Assembly: GCA_020627655.1 (NCBI GenBank)
Contig: JAHDGM010000002.1
Span: 46,961 to 110,960 of the forward strand
Reading direction: 5' to 3'
Length of the DNA: 64,000 bases
Origin: Hellea sp.
GTDB taxonomy: Bacteria > Pseudomonadota > Alphaproteobacteria > Caulobacterales > Maricaulaceae
A program made the position numbers and the translations under genes. The notes beneath the pieces are model-generated. The model was given only the letters and a program-made list of their open reading frames with translations, did no database searches and was not told the DNA's origin. Position 1 is the first letter of the stretch. Each line of letters opens with the position of its first letter. Below are positions 50,527 through 60,309 of the stretch, one piece after another.

Positions 50527-51264
50527 ATGGCAAAGTCCCAACTTCCCGAGATTAGTATTGTCGTCCCCGTTTATAATGAGGCGGAGAATGTTGAAAAGCT
50601 TGTTCGAGAGATTCATGCTGCTCTAAGTGGAACAACGCATGAGATGAATTTTGTCAACGACGCTTCATTGGATAAAACGGAGCAAGTGTTGCAAGGTCTT
50701 AAGTCTGAATTTTCGACTTTGCGGGTATTGTCACATCGTAAAAATGCCGGACAGTCCCGAGCGTTAAGAACAGGTATTCTAGCGGCTAGAGCGCCATTGA
50801 TTGCGACTCTGGATGGGGATGGCCAAAATGATCCCGCTGACATTCCGGCGCTTTTAACTCAATTTACCCGTATGGACGCCCCAGATAATTTAGGTCTTGT
50901 CGGTGGACGGCGCGCCAAACGACAGGATAGCTGGGCAAAGAAAATAGGCTCACGCTTTGGCAATGGCGTGCGTAAAAAACTGCTTAAGGACAATGCGGAT
51001 GATACTGGCTGCGGACTAAAAGTCTTCTCCAGAGAAGCTTTTTTACGACTTCCATATTTCGATCATATCCACCGTTATATCCCCGCGCTTATGCTCAGAG
51101 AGGGATATACAACTGAATTTGCGGATGTGAACCACCGCCACCGCGAATTTGGCGTGTCTAAATACACGAATTTCGGTCGCCTCATGGTTTCAATTGCTGA
51201 TCTGCGCGGTGTGATGTGGCTCAATCGCAGAGGCCGTAATCCGCAGGGGTGGGACGAAGTTTAG
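50527..51264 (+). CDS. Glycosyltransferase family 2 (dolichol-phosphate mannosyltransferase-like)
   Basis: EISIVVPVYNEAENVEKLVREI; IATLDGDGQNDPADIPALL. Confidence 0.92.
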   Translation: MAKSQLPEISIVVPVYNEAENVEKLVREIHAALSGTTHEMNFVNDASLDKTEQVLQGLKSEFSTLRVLSHRKNAGQSRALRTGILAARAPLIATLDGDGQNDPADIPALLTQFTRMDAPDNLGLVGGRRAKRQDSWAKKIGSRFGNGVRKKLLKDNADDTGCGLKVFSREAFLRLPYFDHIHRYIPALMLREGYTTEFADVNHRHREFGVSKYTNFGRLMVSIADLRGVMWLNRRGRNPQGWDEV

Positions 51265-51286
51265 TTTCTGTCCCACATCAGACTGC

Positions 51287-51664
51287 TTAACCGCGGCACA
51301 TTGCGCAAATTTTATTACCCGATGGATCTCGCAGGTAGGCCAGATAAAGCCTCATTCCATTACTCTCACGCCAACCAGGCGGGTCTTCTATGGCTGTACC
51401 GCCATTTTCTAGTCCGGCCTTATGAAAAGCATCAGCATCTTCTGTCGTGGCCGCGGTGAAACCAATAGTGCCGCCATTAGCCGGGCTGGCAGGTTTTCCA
51501 TCTATTGGCTGTGAGAGCATGAATATAGAGTTATTATGCATATACATAGCACGGCCTTTGGGATCTATCCTGCCGGGACGTACGCCTAGGGCATTAAGCG
51601 CTGCATCATAAAACGCTTTTGACGCGTCCACGTCTTCAGCGCCAATCATAATATGGCTAAACAT
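51287..51664 (-). CDS. VOC-family (glyoxalase/bleomycin resistance-like) protein
   Basis: FSHIMIGAEDVDASKAFYDAAL...YLRDPSGNKICAMCR. Confidence 0.9.
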   Translation of the reverse strand: MFSHIMIGAEDVDASKAFYDAALNALGVRPGRIDPKGRAMYMHNNSIFMLSQPIDGKPASPANGGTIGFTAATTEDADAFHKAGLENGGTAIEDPPGWRESNGMRLYLAYLRDPSGNKICAMCRG

Positions 51665-51799
51665 ATTCAGACCTCTCGTTAATTCAAATCTCTTAATGTT
51701 ATAGGCTGTAAATATGCTTTAATAAAAGTGGTTTTCCCTAAATTTGTTAACCCTTTACAAGCCTTATCTTTTTACACTCGTCTAAGGATAATTAGCCTT

Positions 51800-52252
51800 A
51801 TGAGGCCGCAAATGCGAATTTTCACAGTATTTCCGCTACTGCTCATCCCGGTAGCCATTTATAATATTATTGCGATTTCTGGCAGAGAATTCGCAACGAC
51901 AGATTATGTTCGTGGCCGTATGGATGAAGATTTCATGGCGGTGCCCATGGCATCTGAGGCCGTTTGGCATGTGACACCAGGACATGCATTGATTGCTTTG
52001 ACCGTATTGTTGCTGTTTTTTGAGCTTCTCAAATCGACAGGATTTGGACGCGCCGCGATCATAAATCACGCATTTTCTATGGTTTTGTTTATCGTCTGCT
52101 TGGTAGAATTTCTTATGTTTCCAGCATTTGCAACATCCGTGTTTTTCTTAATCATGATGATGTCGCTTTTGGATGTGATGGCCGGATTTATGGTTACCAT
52201 TGCCAGTGCGCGCCGTGATTTCGCCATAGCTGATGGCGGGTTTGTTGACTAA
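51800..52252 (+). CDS. Hypothetical integral membrane protein
   Basis: 4 hydrophobic segments; start MRPQMRIFTVFPLLLIPVAIYNIIAISG. Confidence 0.65.
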   Translation: MRPQMRIFTVFPLLLIPVAIYNIIAISGREFATTDYVRGRMDEDFMAVPMASEAVWHVTPGHALIALTVLLLFFELLKSTGFGRAAIINHAFSMVLFIVCLVEFLMFPAFATSVFFLIMMMSLLDVMAGFMVTIASARRDFAIADGGFVD

Positions 52253-52257
52253 CGGCT

Positions 52258-53877
52258 ATGAGTTCCCCCCGTCAACATAGCGGGCGTAAGCTTTTTACTT
52301 TTGGGCCTCGTTCTGGTGGAGAGTCCGGATTTACGGCCTTCTCTCTTTTGGGAGCAGCGCCATTTAGCCTGCGAGGACCCAAGGGAAGCCGTATCCTCAA
52401 TTGGGGCCATAAAGCATTAGCTGCGCAGTTGCTCGATACCATGGCTGATAAATTACCTCAGACCAATATGGCCTATCAGGAGACTCTATCAGCTACATCC
52501 GCCCGGCTTAGACGTTCGGCGCTCGAGAGCCTGAAATTTGACGGAGCGCGATATACTATTTCCTATGCGCTGCAGGATGAGAAAGGCCAGATTCGATGGA
52601 TTGAGGAAAGCGCTGAACGCGTAAGCGGTGACAATGATAGTGCTACCTACATAGAAGGCGTATTCAAAGATATCACAAATGAATATCAATCAAAAACGCA
52701 GGCCGCTTATGACATGCGGTATGACACATTAACCGGTTTTTATAATGCAGTATATTTCCAAGATATATTATTGCATCAACAGGCGGCAGGGCATACGGCA
52801 CAAATTATTCAAATCAATATTAACAATGCGGGGGATATTGCTGCGGTGTACGGCGCAAGCGCGTTAGATTATGTCTATCAATCTCTTGCGCGGCGAATTT
52901 CAGGTGAGGTGTCACCTGATGATTTTGTGGCCTTTGATAGATCAAAAGGATATTCGCTTTTATTCTGCGGTTTTGGTTCAGAGAATTTATTGAGCCGCGC
53001 AAAAAAACTGGCCTATATACTACGGTGTATTCCTATCGAAAGCCCTTATGGAACTTTACATCCTGAATGCGAAATTACAATTGAAACACCGCAGGCCATC
53101 AAACGGCAGGCCATAGAGTCATCCTTCAGGAATTTATGTACCCCAAGCGCTGATTTACCGGAATTAACGGACGCAGACGTGATGCAGGCTTTGGAGCAGG
53201 AACTTTTTTGTTTAGCCTATCAACCCATTTGCCAGTCAGGAACGCGCATGCCTATCTATTACGAAGCATTACTGCGGGTAAAAGATAAAAACGGAAAACT
53301 GAGCACGGCGTTTCCATATATTTTAGCCGCTGAGAAACACGGCTTAATCGGCCGTATTGATTTATTCGTATTAAGAGCCGCTCATAAAGACCTTGTTCGT
53401 GATCCCAAGTTAAATATAGCGCTGAATGTTTCGGCGGGATCTATTGCGGCCCCTGATGTAGTGAATGCGTATGTGAGAATTCTAGAAGCCATGGGGAATG
53501 ACGCCAAACGGGTAACGGTTGAGTTAACAGAGACTATGGCTGTCGATAATATTGGTGTGGCAAATAGTTTTGCGGCTCGGTTGCGGTCAATGGGCTGCGC
53601 TCTGGCTATCGATGATTTTGGGACTGGGCATTCCAGCTTTCAAACTCTAATGGGGCTTGAAGCCCAAACCATCAAAATTGATGGTAGTTATGTTAAGGGA
53701 ATTGCTGTTGATCAGATGAAGCAAAATTTTGTACGAATGATGGCTGAAATGGCACAGGTGTTTGGACTTAAGATTGTAGCAGAAATGATTGATAATGAAG
53801 CTGACACGCTTATGTGCGAGAGGTTGGGTGTCGACTATCTTCAAGGCTTCTTTTTAGGGAAGCCAACCATCTTATAA
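52258..53877 (+). CDS. PAS-like / degenerate GGDEF / EAL-domain cyclic-di-GMP protein
   Basis: YYEALLRVKD (EAL), VELTETMAVDN, IDDFGTGHSSFQTL, QGFFLGKP; no GGDEF at the equivalent site (FVAFDRSKGYSLLF). Confidence 0.88.
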   Translation: MSSPRQHSGRKLFTFGPRSGGESGFTAFSLLGAAPFSLRGPKGSRILNWGHKALAAQLLDTMADKLPQTNMAYQETLSATSARLRRSALESLKFDGARYTISYALQDEKGQIRWIEESAERVSGDNDSATYIEGVFKDITNEYQSKTQAAYDMRYDTLTGFYNAVYFQDILLHQQAAGHTAQIIQININNAGDIAAVYGASALDYVYQSLARRISGEVSPDDFVAFDRSKGYSLLFCGFGSENLLSRAKKLAYILRCIPIESPYGTLHPECEITIETPQAIKRQAIESSFRNLCTPSADLPELTDADVMQALEQELFCLAYQPICQSGTRMPIYYEALLRVKDKNGKLSTAFPYILAAEKHGLIGRIDLFVLRAAHKDLVRDPKLNIALNVSAGSIAAPDVVNAYVRILEAMGNDAKRVTVELTETMAVDNIGVANSFAARLRSMGCALAIDDFGTGHSSFQTLMGLEAQTIKIDGSYVKGIAVDQMKQNFVRMMAEMAQVFGLKIVAEMIDNEADTLMCERLGVDYLQGFFLGKPTIL

Positions 53878-54365
53878 TCATGCGGTTGAACTGTTCTAGG
53901 CTTGCTACAATTTTTTACAGTGGTTTCAAGTCGTGCCAAAGGCGGGTTATTTCGCGCATGTCTTAACTTAAGCCCATGTGATACTCGAAAGAAGTCCTCA
54001 GCAATTGAGGCTTGTTGTTCCAGGCCGAAATCAAGAAGCCTATCGCCTTCATTGAGGAAGTAGGCGTAGCGACGATCCAGCCAGCGGGGCGAGTATAGCC
54101 CAATACCAAGATAGTTATATTGCCAAACATGGACAATTTCGTGAACTAAATGCGCACAATGCATCAAATCATTATGAGCATGCATGTCATTAGGATAAAA
54201 AATTTTATAGCCGCGCACTACCGTAACATTATGCGGTGTCAGAGGTGTCCATTTTCTGTGATGAATTTCGACGCGCGATACATCTATTCCTGCTGCAATG
54301 CTGGCCGGAATGACGTCTTTTTCCCATTGCGACAGAGGGCGGCTGTTATGCTGACGCCTAAGCAC
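53841..54365 (-). CDS. Putative metalloprotease-like protein (HExxH)
   Basis: CAHLVHEIVHVWQYNYLG zinc-binding-type motif. Confidence 0.6.
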   Translation of the reverse strand: MLRRQHNSRPLSQWEKDVIPASIAAGIDVSRVEIHHRKWTPLTPHNVTVVRGYKIFYPNDMHAHNDLMHCAHLVHEIVHVWQYNYLGIGLYSPRWLDRRYAYFLNEGDRLLDFGLEQQASIAEDFFRVSHGLKLRHARNNPPLARLETTVKNCSKPRTVQPHDYKMVGFPKKKP

Positions 54366-55124
54366 TTAAAAATTATCTTTGGCTTTACGGATTGCGCCGA
54401 GGCGTTCGGCGCTGTTAGCTCTGACAAATGGATTGGCTAATTTTTCGGCCATAACAGTCGTAGGTATAGTCGGTAAATTGTTCGCGCGTCGGGTTTTGGC
54501 TTTTGCCATAAAGTCAATAAGCGCCTGATTGTCGGGTTCGACGGTTAAGGCAAATCGCCCATTCGACAAAGTATATTCATGAGCGCAGTAAAGAAGCGTA
54601 TCATCGGGTAGGGCGCTTATTTTAGCCAGACTGTCAAACATCTGCTCTGGCGTTCCCTCAAATAAACGTCCGCAGCCGAGCGCGAAAATAGTATCCCCGA
54701 CAAAAGCTGCCTGTGCGCTGGGAATATGATAAATAATATGTCCAATAGTATGGCCGGGCGTTTCCATGACGTGAACATCATGCCCGGCAAAATTAAAATG
54801 GTCGCCGTCTTTAAGCCCGATATCAAGACCAGGGAGGCGCTTGCGGTCGGCTTCACATCCGATAATTTTAAGGTCATATAACTTCTTAAGTTCCAAATTA
54901 CCGCCTGCATGATCCCAGTGGTGGTGCGTGTTCCAGATATGTGTGAGTGTCCAACCTTTTTCTTCGAGTGCGAGCACAATTTTGTCGACCTCGGGCGTGT
55001 CTATACAGGCTGTCTCTCCTGTGTCTGGGCTGCGAACTAAAAAGCCATAATTATCTTGCAGGCATGGAAACATATGAATTTGAAGTGGGGACGTCACAGT
55101 GGTTTCCTCTTTCATTCGGGGCAA
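54366..55124 (-). CDS. gloB: Hydroxyacylglutathione hydrolase (glyoxalase II)
   Basis: IWNTHHHWDHAGGNLELKK; METPGHTIGHI; VGDTIFALGCGRLFEGTPEQM. Confidence 0.95.
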   Translation of the reverse strand: MPRMKEETTVTSPLQIHMFPCLQDNYGFLVRSPDTGETACIDTPEVDKIVLALEEKGWTLTHIWNTHHHWDHAGGNLELKKLYDLKIIGCEADRKRLPGLDIGLKDGDHFNFAGHDVHVMETPGHTIGHIIYHIPSAQAAFVGDTIFALGCGRLFEGTPEQMFDSLAKISALPDDTLLYCAHEYTLSNGRFALTVEPDNQALIDFMAKAKTRRANNLPTIPTTVMAEKLANPFVRANSAERLGAIRKAKDNF

Positions 55125-55147
55125 GGCTCGTTATTCTATAAAAGATC

Positions 55148-55888
55148 ATGCGGCAGAACGTAAGACAGCTTGAAAGTTTTTATGCAGCGCCTCTCGGCGG
55201 TGCTGCTGTGAATATGGTGCTGCGCCGTTTATCGACGGTTTGGCCGGATCTACAAGGTCGTAGCGTTCTCGGGTATGGATATTGCTATCCCTTTCTGACT
55301 CCCTACCTAAACTCTGCCAAACGCGTAGTTTTAGCAATGCCGGGCGGCATGGGCGGGATAGCTCAGCGTTCGTCACGCGGAATTATGACTTGTCTTACGG
55401 AAAGCCGGGCAATGCCATTTGAAGACGCTCAGTTTGACAATGTATTGGTGGCCCATGGGCTTGAAGAAGCGTTGTATGTGCCGGAACTGATGAAAGAGCT
55501 TTGGCGCATTACCCGCCCAGAAGGACGTATCATAGTTGTGGCCGCTAACCGGGCAGGGTTATGGGCGCGTTCTGATCGAAGTCCGTATGGCGCAGGGCGC
55601 CCTTATAACCGTTCACAGCTGAAAGCCGTTTTATCGGATGCGGGGTTTATGCCGACCATGTCCTCAGGCGCGCTTTACATTCCTCCGTCAAAAGCGCTAA
55701 CGCGAAAGACCGTTCTAAATGTGACCGAAACATTTGGCGAAACCGTTTGGCCAGGATTTTCGGGACTGGTACTTGTCGAAGCCGTTAAGCGTCTATATGC
55801 GGAACCTTCCGGGAAACAAAAAGAGGGAATAAAGTCGAGGCCCATATTCAATCCTGCTCCTATTGGTAATACGGCCAGTCGCAAATAA
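55148..55888 (+). CDS. Class I SAM-dependent methyltransferase-like protein
   Basis: LPFEDAQFDNVLVAHGLEE and WRITRPEGRIIVVAANRAGLWAR typical of methyltransferase-11-like proteins. Confidence 0.8.
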   Translation: MRQNVRQLESFYAAPLGGAAVNMVLRRLSTVWPDLQGRSVLGYGYCYPFLTPYLNSAKRVVLAMPGGMGGIAQRSSRGIMTCLTESRAMPFEDAQFDNVLVAHGLEEALYVPELMKELWRITRPEGRIIVVAANRAGLWARSDRSPYGAGRPYNRSQLKAVLSDAGFMPTMSSGALYIPPSKALTRKTVLNVTETFGETVWPGFSGLVLVEAVKRLYAEPSGKQKEGIKSRPIFNPAPIGNTASRK

Positions 55889-55892
55889 TTCC

Positions 55893-56678
55893 ATGACAGA
55901 TAAAACATCAAATATTCCGGATATAAACCAATTGCGTCAGGATATAGACCGCGTTGATAATCTGTTGCTGGACCTCATCGCCAAACGGTTAGAGCTTGCT
56001 GGACAGGTTCGCAAAGCTAAAAGCGGCGTGAGACTTTGGCGACCCTCCCGGGAACATTCACTTGTTCACGATCTGGCGACAGCGGCCGATAATACCCCGC
56101 CTGAATTAGTCGCTCGTATCTGGGCCGAACTTATGAGTGCATCTTTGGCCCTGCAAGGTCCTATGCGGCTCCACATTTCACTGGAGGGTGATGCCCTGCA
56201 ATCCTGGTCCATGGTTCGAGACCGCTTTGGCGCTGCGTTGCCGACTATTTCTTATCCAACGACCAGTGCAGCGCTCGCAGCAGCTTACGCCGAAGAGGAA
56301 GGTGTCGCTGTGATTCCAGCGCCTGGCGGTATGCAGCGATGGTGGACATCTTTGACATCGGGCGGTGCGCTTGAGGACATGAATATTCTTGCGGCTCTTC
56401 CCAGAGCAGGGGCTACAGATTGGCCAGTCGCCGTTGCGGTGGCCACTGCGGATATACTCCCGTCAGGGGATGATGTGACTTTACTGGCACTCAGCCATCC
56501 ACAAGTGGCATTAGACGCCGGATTAGATGTTAGGCTGCGGGCCGAAACAGGTGATCATAAGCTTTTAAGTGTCGATGGCTTTGTTGATCCGGATGGCCCT
56601 GAAATGATGAACATAAAGGAGTCTTGTCCTGATGCAAAAGTCATCGGTAGCTGGGCTCGGCCTTTGGTGACAGAGTAG
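55893..56678 (+). CDS. Chorismate mutase-domain protein
   Basis: LRQDIDRVDNLLLDLIAKRLELAGQVRKAK AroQ-like helix at N-terminus; adjacent to prephenate dehydrogenase. Confidence 0.88.
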   Translation: MTDKTSNIPDINQLRQDIDRVDNLLLDLIAKRLELAGQVRKAKSGVRLWRPSREHSLVHDLATAADNTPPELVARIWAELMSASLALQGPMRLHISLEGDALQSWSMVRDRFGAALPTISYPTTSAALAAAYAEEEGVAVIPAPGGMQRWWTSLTSGGALEDMNILAALPRAGATDWPVAVAVATADILPSGDDVTLLALSHPQVALDAGLDVRLRAETGDHKLLSVDGFVDPDGPEMMNIKESCPDAKVIGSWARPLVTE

Positions 56679-56679
56679 T

Positions 56680-57588
56680 ATGGCGATCTATAGTCATATA
56701 CTTATTATAGGCGGCGGGCTTATCGGATCGTCCATGGCCAGAGCTATACGCGCTCATAATATGGCTGAGCGTCTCTCTATTATGGATATATCTTCTGAGG
56801 CTCGAGGCGTTTTGCGTACACTTGATGTCGCCGATGATATCACTGATGAATATAAGGATATCATTACCACTGCCGATCTGGTTGTTTTGGCCACGCCGCC
56901 GGGTATCATGAAACAAATCGGATCTGATGTAGTCAGCCATATGAAATCCGGCGCTACCTTAACCGACGTTGCTTCCATCAAGCTGGATATAGCTAAGCAT
57001 TTCACGGCATTTATGCGTGATGATATTGCGTTAATCCCGGGACACCCAATTGCGGGAACCGAGAATAGCGGCCCTGCTGCAGGCTTTGCTGAACTGTTTC
57101 AGGACCGCTGGTGTATTCTTACGCCGGATGATCATGTGAACTCCCAGGCTTTAGAAAAACTTCAATCTCTTTGGGAAGGTATTGGGTCGCAGGTCGCCAT
57201 TATGGACGCAGCGCGGCATGATGTGGTTTTGGCGACAACATCTCACGTGCCTCATTTAATTGCCTATACACTTGTGGGAACGGCCATGGATATGGAAACC
57301 GTAACACGGAATGATGTGGTCAAATATTCCGCTGGTGGTTTCCGGGATTTTACCAGAATTGCCGCGTCTGACCCACAAATGTGGCGCGATGTTTTCCTGC
57401 AAAACAAAGACGGTGTCCTTGAGGTTGTTGATCGTTTCATTGAGGATTTATCGGCGCTTAAACGGGCTATCCGCTGGGATGATGGTGATACATTGATGGA
57501 ACACTTTTCCAAGACCCGTGACATTCGCCGTCATATTGTTGACGCGGGGCAAGATACTGACAAACCTGATTTTGGCCGGGAAAGCTGA
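56680..57588 (+). CDS. Prephenate/arogenate dehydrogenase family protein
   Basis: ILIIGGGLIGSSMARAIRA; DVASIKLDI; IPGHPIAGTENSGPAAGFAELFQDR; ATTSHVPHLIAYTLV. Confidence 0.94.
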   Translation: MAIYSHILIIGGGLIGSSMARAIRAHNMAERLSIMDISSEARGVLRTLDVADDITDEYKDIITTADLVVLATPPGIMKQIGSDVVSHMKSGATLTDVASIKLDIAKHFTAFMRDDIALIPGHPIAGTENSGPAAGFAELFQDRWCILTPDDHVNSQALEKLQSLWEGIGSQVAIMDAARHDVVLATTSHVPHLIAYTLVGTAMDMETVTRNDVVKYSAGGFRDFTRIAASDPQMWRDVFLQNKDGVLEVVDRFIEDLSALKRAIRWDDGDTLMEHFSKTRDIRRHIVDAGQDTDKPDFGRES

Positions 57589-57915
57589 ATGAAGCGCGTT
57601 GCAATTCAGGGCGGTCATATGGTTTGGCTTATGGATGACACGATTGAGTCTGGAGCGAACCAAAGTCTTGCTGAAATGTATGTAAACCCTGGGGAAGTTT
57701 CAGAGCTGCATTGCCATGGCAATTGTACGGAAGTGGTTTATTTAATTTCAGGCCATATTCGGCAACGTATCAATGATGAGTGGATTGAAATGCGCGCCGG
57801 AGATGTATGCTTGATCCCATTTGGCGCAAAACATCAAACTAAGAATATTGGTGATGAGATAGCCAAGATGGTTTTAGCCTATTCGTCGGGTATACGCGAA
57901 TATGAAGCTGTTTGA
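57589..57915 (+). CDS. Cupin-domain protein
   Basis: MYVNPGEVSELHCHGNCTEVVYLISGHIRQRIND...GDVCLIPFGAKHQ. Confidence 0.88.
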   Translation: MKRVAIQGGHMVWLMDDTIESGANQSLAEMYVNPGEVSELHCHGNCTEVVYLISGHIRQRINDEWIEMRAGDVCLIPFGAKHQTKNIGDEIAKMVLAYSSGIREYEAV

Positions 57916-57923
57916 TGAATTGA

Positions 57924-58892
57924 TCAGTTTTCTCTGACCGGCATCGGTACATTGCAAAGCGATAACCGTCCCGCAGGGTCTACAAACCAGTCTTCTTTAC
58001 GATAGCGCCGCGCATCCAGGTAATTCTTAAATACTTGAGTGTCGGTTCGCATAACTTGTAGCGGTATTCTATCGGTTTCAGGCAGCTCTGATCCCAAACT
58101 AACGGTTATAATTCTGGTATATTCTTCCGGTGTTTCATAAAAACCCAATGGCCCTGTGCCGCGCGGTAATGACGATAAATATTCCATGCCGATGAGCACC
58201 CGCCCAACCAGTGTAACATTGCGGTCGAGATGACGCGGGGAGTGCCCGGTTACGGCGTAGAGACTGGAGCCATTACCGCTATCAATTTCGCTGCCGCGGC
58301 CAACGCCAACCATGCCGTAGCAATGAGCCATGCCAATTTTATTAGCGGACTTGTCACCTGCTACCGGGAAGCCATAAGCATAGCCGGCTTGTTTTTGATA
58401 AATATCGCCATCTTTTAATAAGGTGACTGGCATATCTTCAGGCCAGTTTCTTTCCCATTCCTGCGCGAGTTTTGTTTTAGCCGTTCCTTGAGATTTCGGA
58501 TTATCTTCATTGCTGTCGCCCCATTGCGCAACATAGTTATCATGAGACCGTATGATGTGAAGGCCATCGAAATATTGCTCGCGTACTAATGTTTTTATAT
58601 TCGCCACATGATTAGGCGCAAATTGCGGGGCAAGCTCGATAATTACGCGCCTGTTTTCCAGTTCCATATAAAGCGTATTATCCGGGTCAACATCGCGCCA
58701 ATCATTATCTGTTGCAGCTGTTATGGCTTCGGATGTTGTAAGTATATTATCCGGATTGATTGTGGTTTCAGAAACGCCATGTGGAATGTCTTGATCGTCT
58801 TTTACGACTGGGCCAGCTATAAGATTGATCCAGCAATATGTGAGGACGCCGCCGAGAAAAATGAAGAATAGAGGTTTTAAAATAGGTTTCAT
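57924..58892 (-). CDS. Cyclophilin-type peptidyl-prolyl isomerase-like protein
   Basis: RVIIELAPQFAPNHVANIKTLVREQYFDGLHIIRSHDNYVAQWGD; TLVGRVLIGMEYLSSL. Confidence 0.85.
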   Translation of the reverse strand: MKPILKPLFFIFLGGVLTYCWINLIAGPVVKDDQDIPHGVSETTINPDNILTTSEAITAATDNDWRDVDPDNTLYMELENRRVIIELAPQFAPNHVANIKTLVREQYFDGLHIIRSHDNYVAQWGDSNEDNPKSQGTAKTKLAQEWERNWPEDMPVTLLKDGDIYQKQAGYAYGFPVAGDKSANKIGMAHCYGMVGVGRGSEIDSGNGSSLYAVTGHSPRHLDRNVTLVGRVLIGMEYLSSLPRGTGPLGFYETPEEYTRIITVSLGSELPETDRIPLQVMRTDTQVFKNYLDARRYRKEDWFVDPAGRLSLCNVPMPVREN

Positions 58893-58923
58893 CAGGGGAT
58901 TGTGACCCAATGAAACTGATTTA

Positions 58924-60210
58924 TCAATTCCCCTTATAAACCACGCCGCCTTTCATCACAAAGTCTACATCCAGAAGTTCTGAAATATCTTCCAGAGGAT
59001 TGCCATTAACGGCAATCAGGTCGGCTTCCTTCCCGTTCTCCAGGGAGCCGATCTTATCATCCATTTCAATATGTTTGGCGGCAATTACCGTGGCAGCTTT
59101 AATGGCATCCATTTCGCTCATGCCGGCCTTGATCATATATTGAAATTCTTGTGCATTATCGCCATGTTTAGAAACGCCTGTATCTGTACCAAAGGCAACG
59201 TTGACGCCGTTTTCCCAAGCAATTGTCAGCATATCCTGCATTTGCGGGCCGACTTCGAGGGCTTTCTTTGCGCTGTTAGGTGGCAGCCAATCATAATTCT
59301 CTGCCCAGTCAACAACGGTCATTCCGGCGAGAACTGTTGGCACAAGCGTCGCATTATTGCGTTTGAATAATAGGGCGGTATTGCGGTCCAGATACGTGCC
59401 GTGCTCAATAGAGGATACGCCAGCTTTCAAGGCTGCTTCGATACCGTCTTTGCCGTGCGCATGAGCCGTAACCTTACGTCCCATTTTCCGAGCGGTTTCG
59501 ACAATGGCGTTCAGTTCATCATCGAAAAACTGCTGACCAGTCCCGGCATTAGTGTTGGAGAGCACGCCGCCGGTTGCGGTGATTTTGATAACATCAGCAC
59601 CACGTTTTACGGCTTTTCGAACAGCGCGGCGGCAATCGGCAACACCGTCACAAATAGTTGGAGAATGAAAAATATCGAGTATGTCTTCGCGGTAACCATG
59701 AGCATCTCCGTGTCCGCCCGTGACTGAAACAGCATTACCGGATGCGCGGATATGTGGTCCCGGAACTTTACCTGCATTTATAGCGCGGCGCAGCGCAAAG
59801 ATTTCAGGCGGTCCGCCGACATCTTGCACAGCGGTAAAGCCTGCCATTAAGGTTTTACGAGCATTATCGGCAGCGTTGTAAGCAATATCACCAGATTCGA
59901 GGGTCACACCTTGGAGCCGCACCTGCGGGTTCCATTCTCCGCGAAGGTGCACATGACTGTCGATGAGTCCGGGCAATACAAAGTGATCGGATAGATCAAT
60001 AACTTTATCTTCTGGGCCGGCTTCTAGAAATCCGCTTTGTACATCTTCGATTTTGCCATCGACGATAATAATCGTTTGCTTGGTTTTGGCCGGTTCTCCA
60101 GGAACCGCGAGAACTTCGCCCGCATGGATAAGGGTATGAGCACCTTCATGAGCGTTAGCCGAAATGGCTGTGCCGAGGGCCAGAAGACTGGCGCAGATTA
60201 TTTTTTTCAT
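58924..60210 (-). CDS. Exported metal-dependent amidohydrolase
   Basis: LPGLIDSHVHLRGEW; VTAHAHGKDGIEAALKAGVSSIEHGTYLD; FGTDTGVSKHG; GSLENGKEADLIAV. Confidence 0.92.
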   Translation of the reverse strand: MKKIICASLLALGTAISANAHEGAHTLIHAGEVLAVPGEPAKTKQTIIIVDGKIEDVQSGFLEAGPEDKVIDLSDHFVLPGLIDSHVHLRGEWNPQVRLQGVTLESGDIAYNAADNARKTLMAGFTAVQDVGGPPEIFALRRAINAGKVPGPHIRASGNAVSVTGGHGDAHGYREDILDIFHSPTICDGVADCRRAVRKAVKRGADVIKITATGGVLSNTNAGTGQQFFDDELNAIVETARKMGRKVTAHAHGKDGIEAALKAGVSSIEHGTYLDRNTALLFKRNNATLVPTVLAGMTVVDWAENYDWLPPNSAKKALEVGPQMQDMLTIAWENGVNVAFGTDTGVSKHGDNAQEFQYMIKAGMSEMDAIKAATVIAAKHIEMDDKIGSLENGKEADLIAVNGNPLEDISELLDVDFVMKGGVVYKGN

Positions 60211-60309
60211 ATCATTCCCCGAATATATGTGATCAGGAGGTTTTGCCGTAAAACCCGAATTTGTCCAGATTATTCACTTAGTGAGGGAAATGAGTCGTAA
60301 AGTTTAGGC

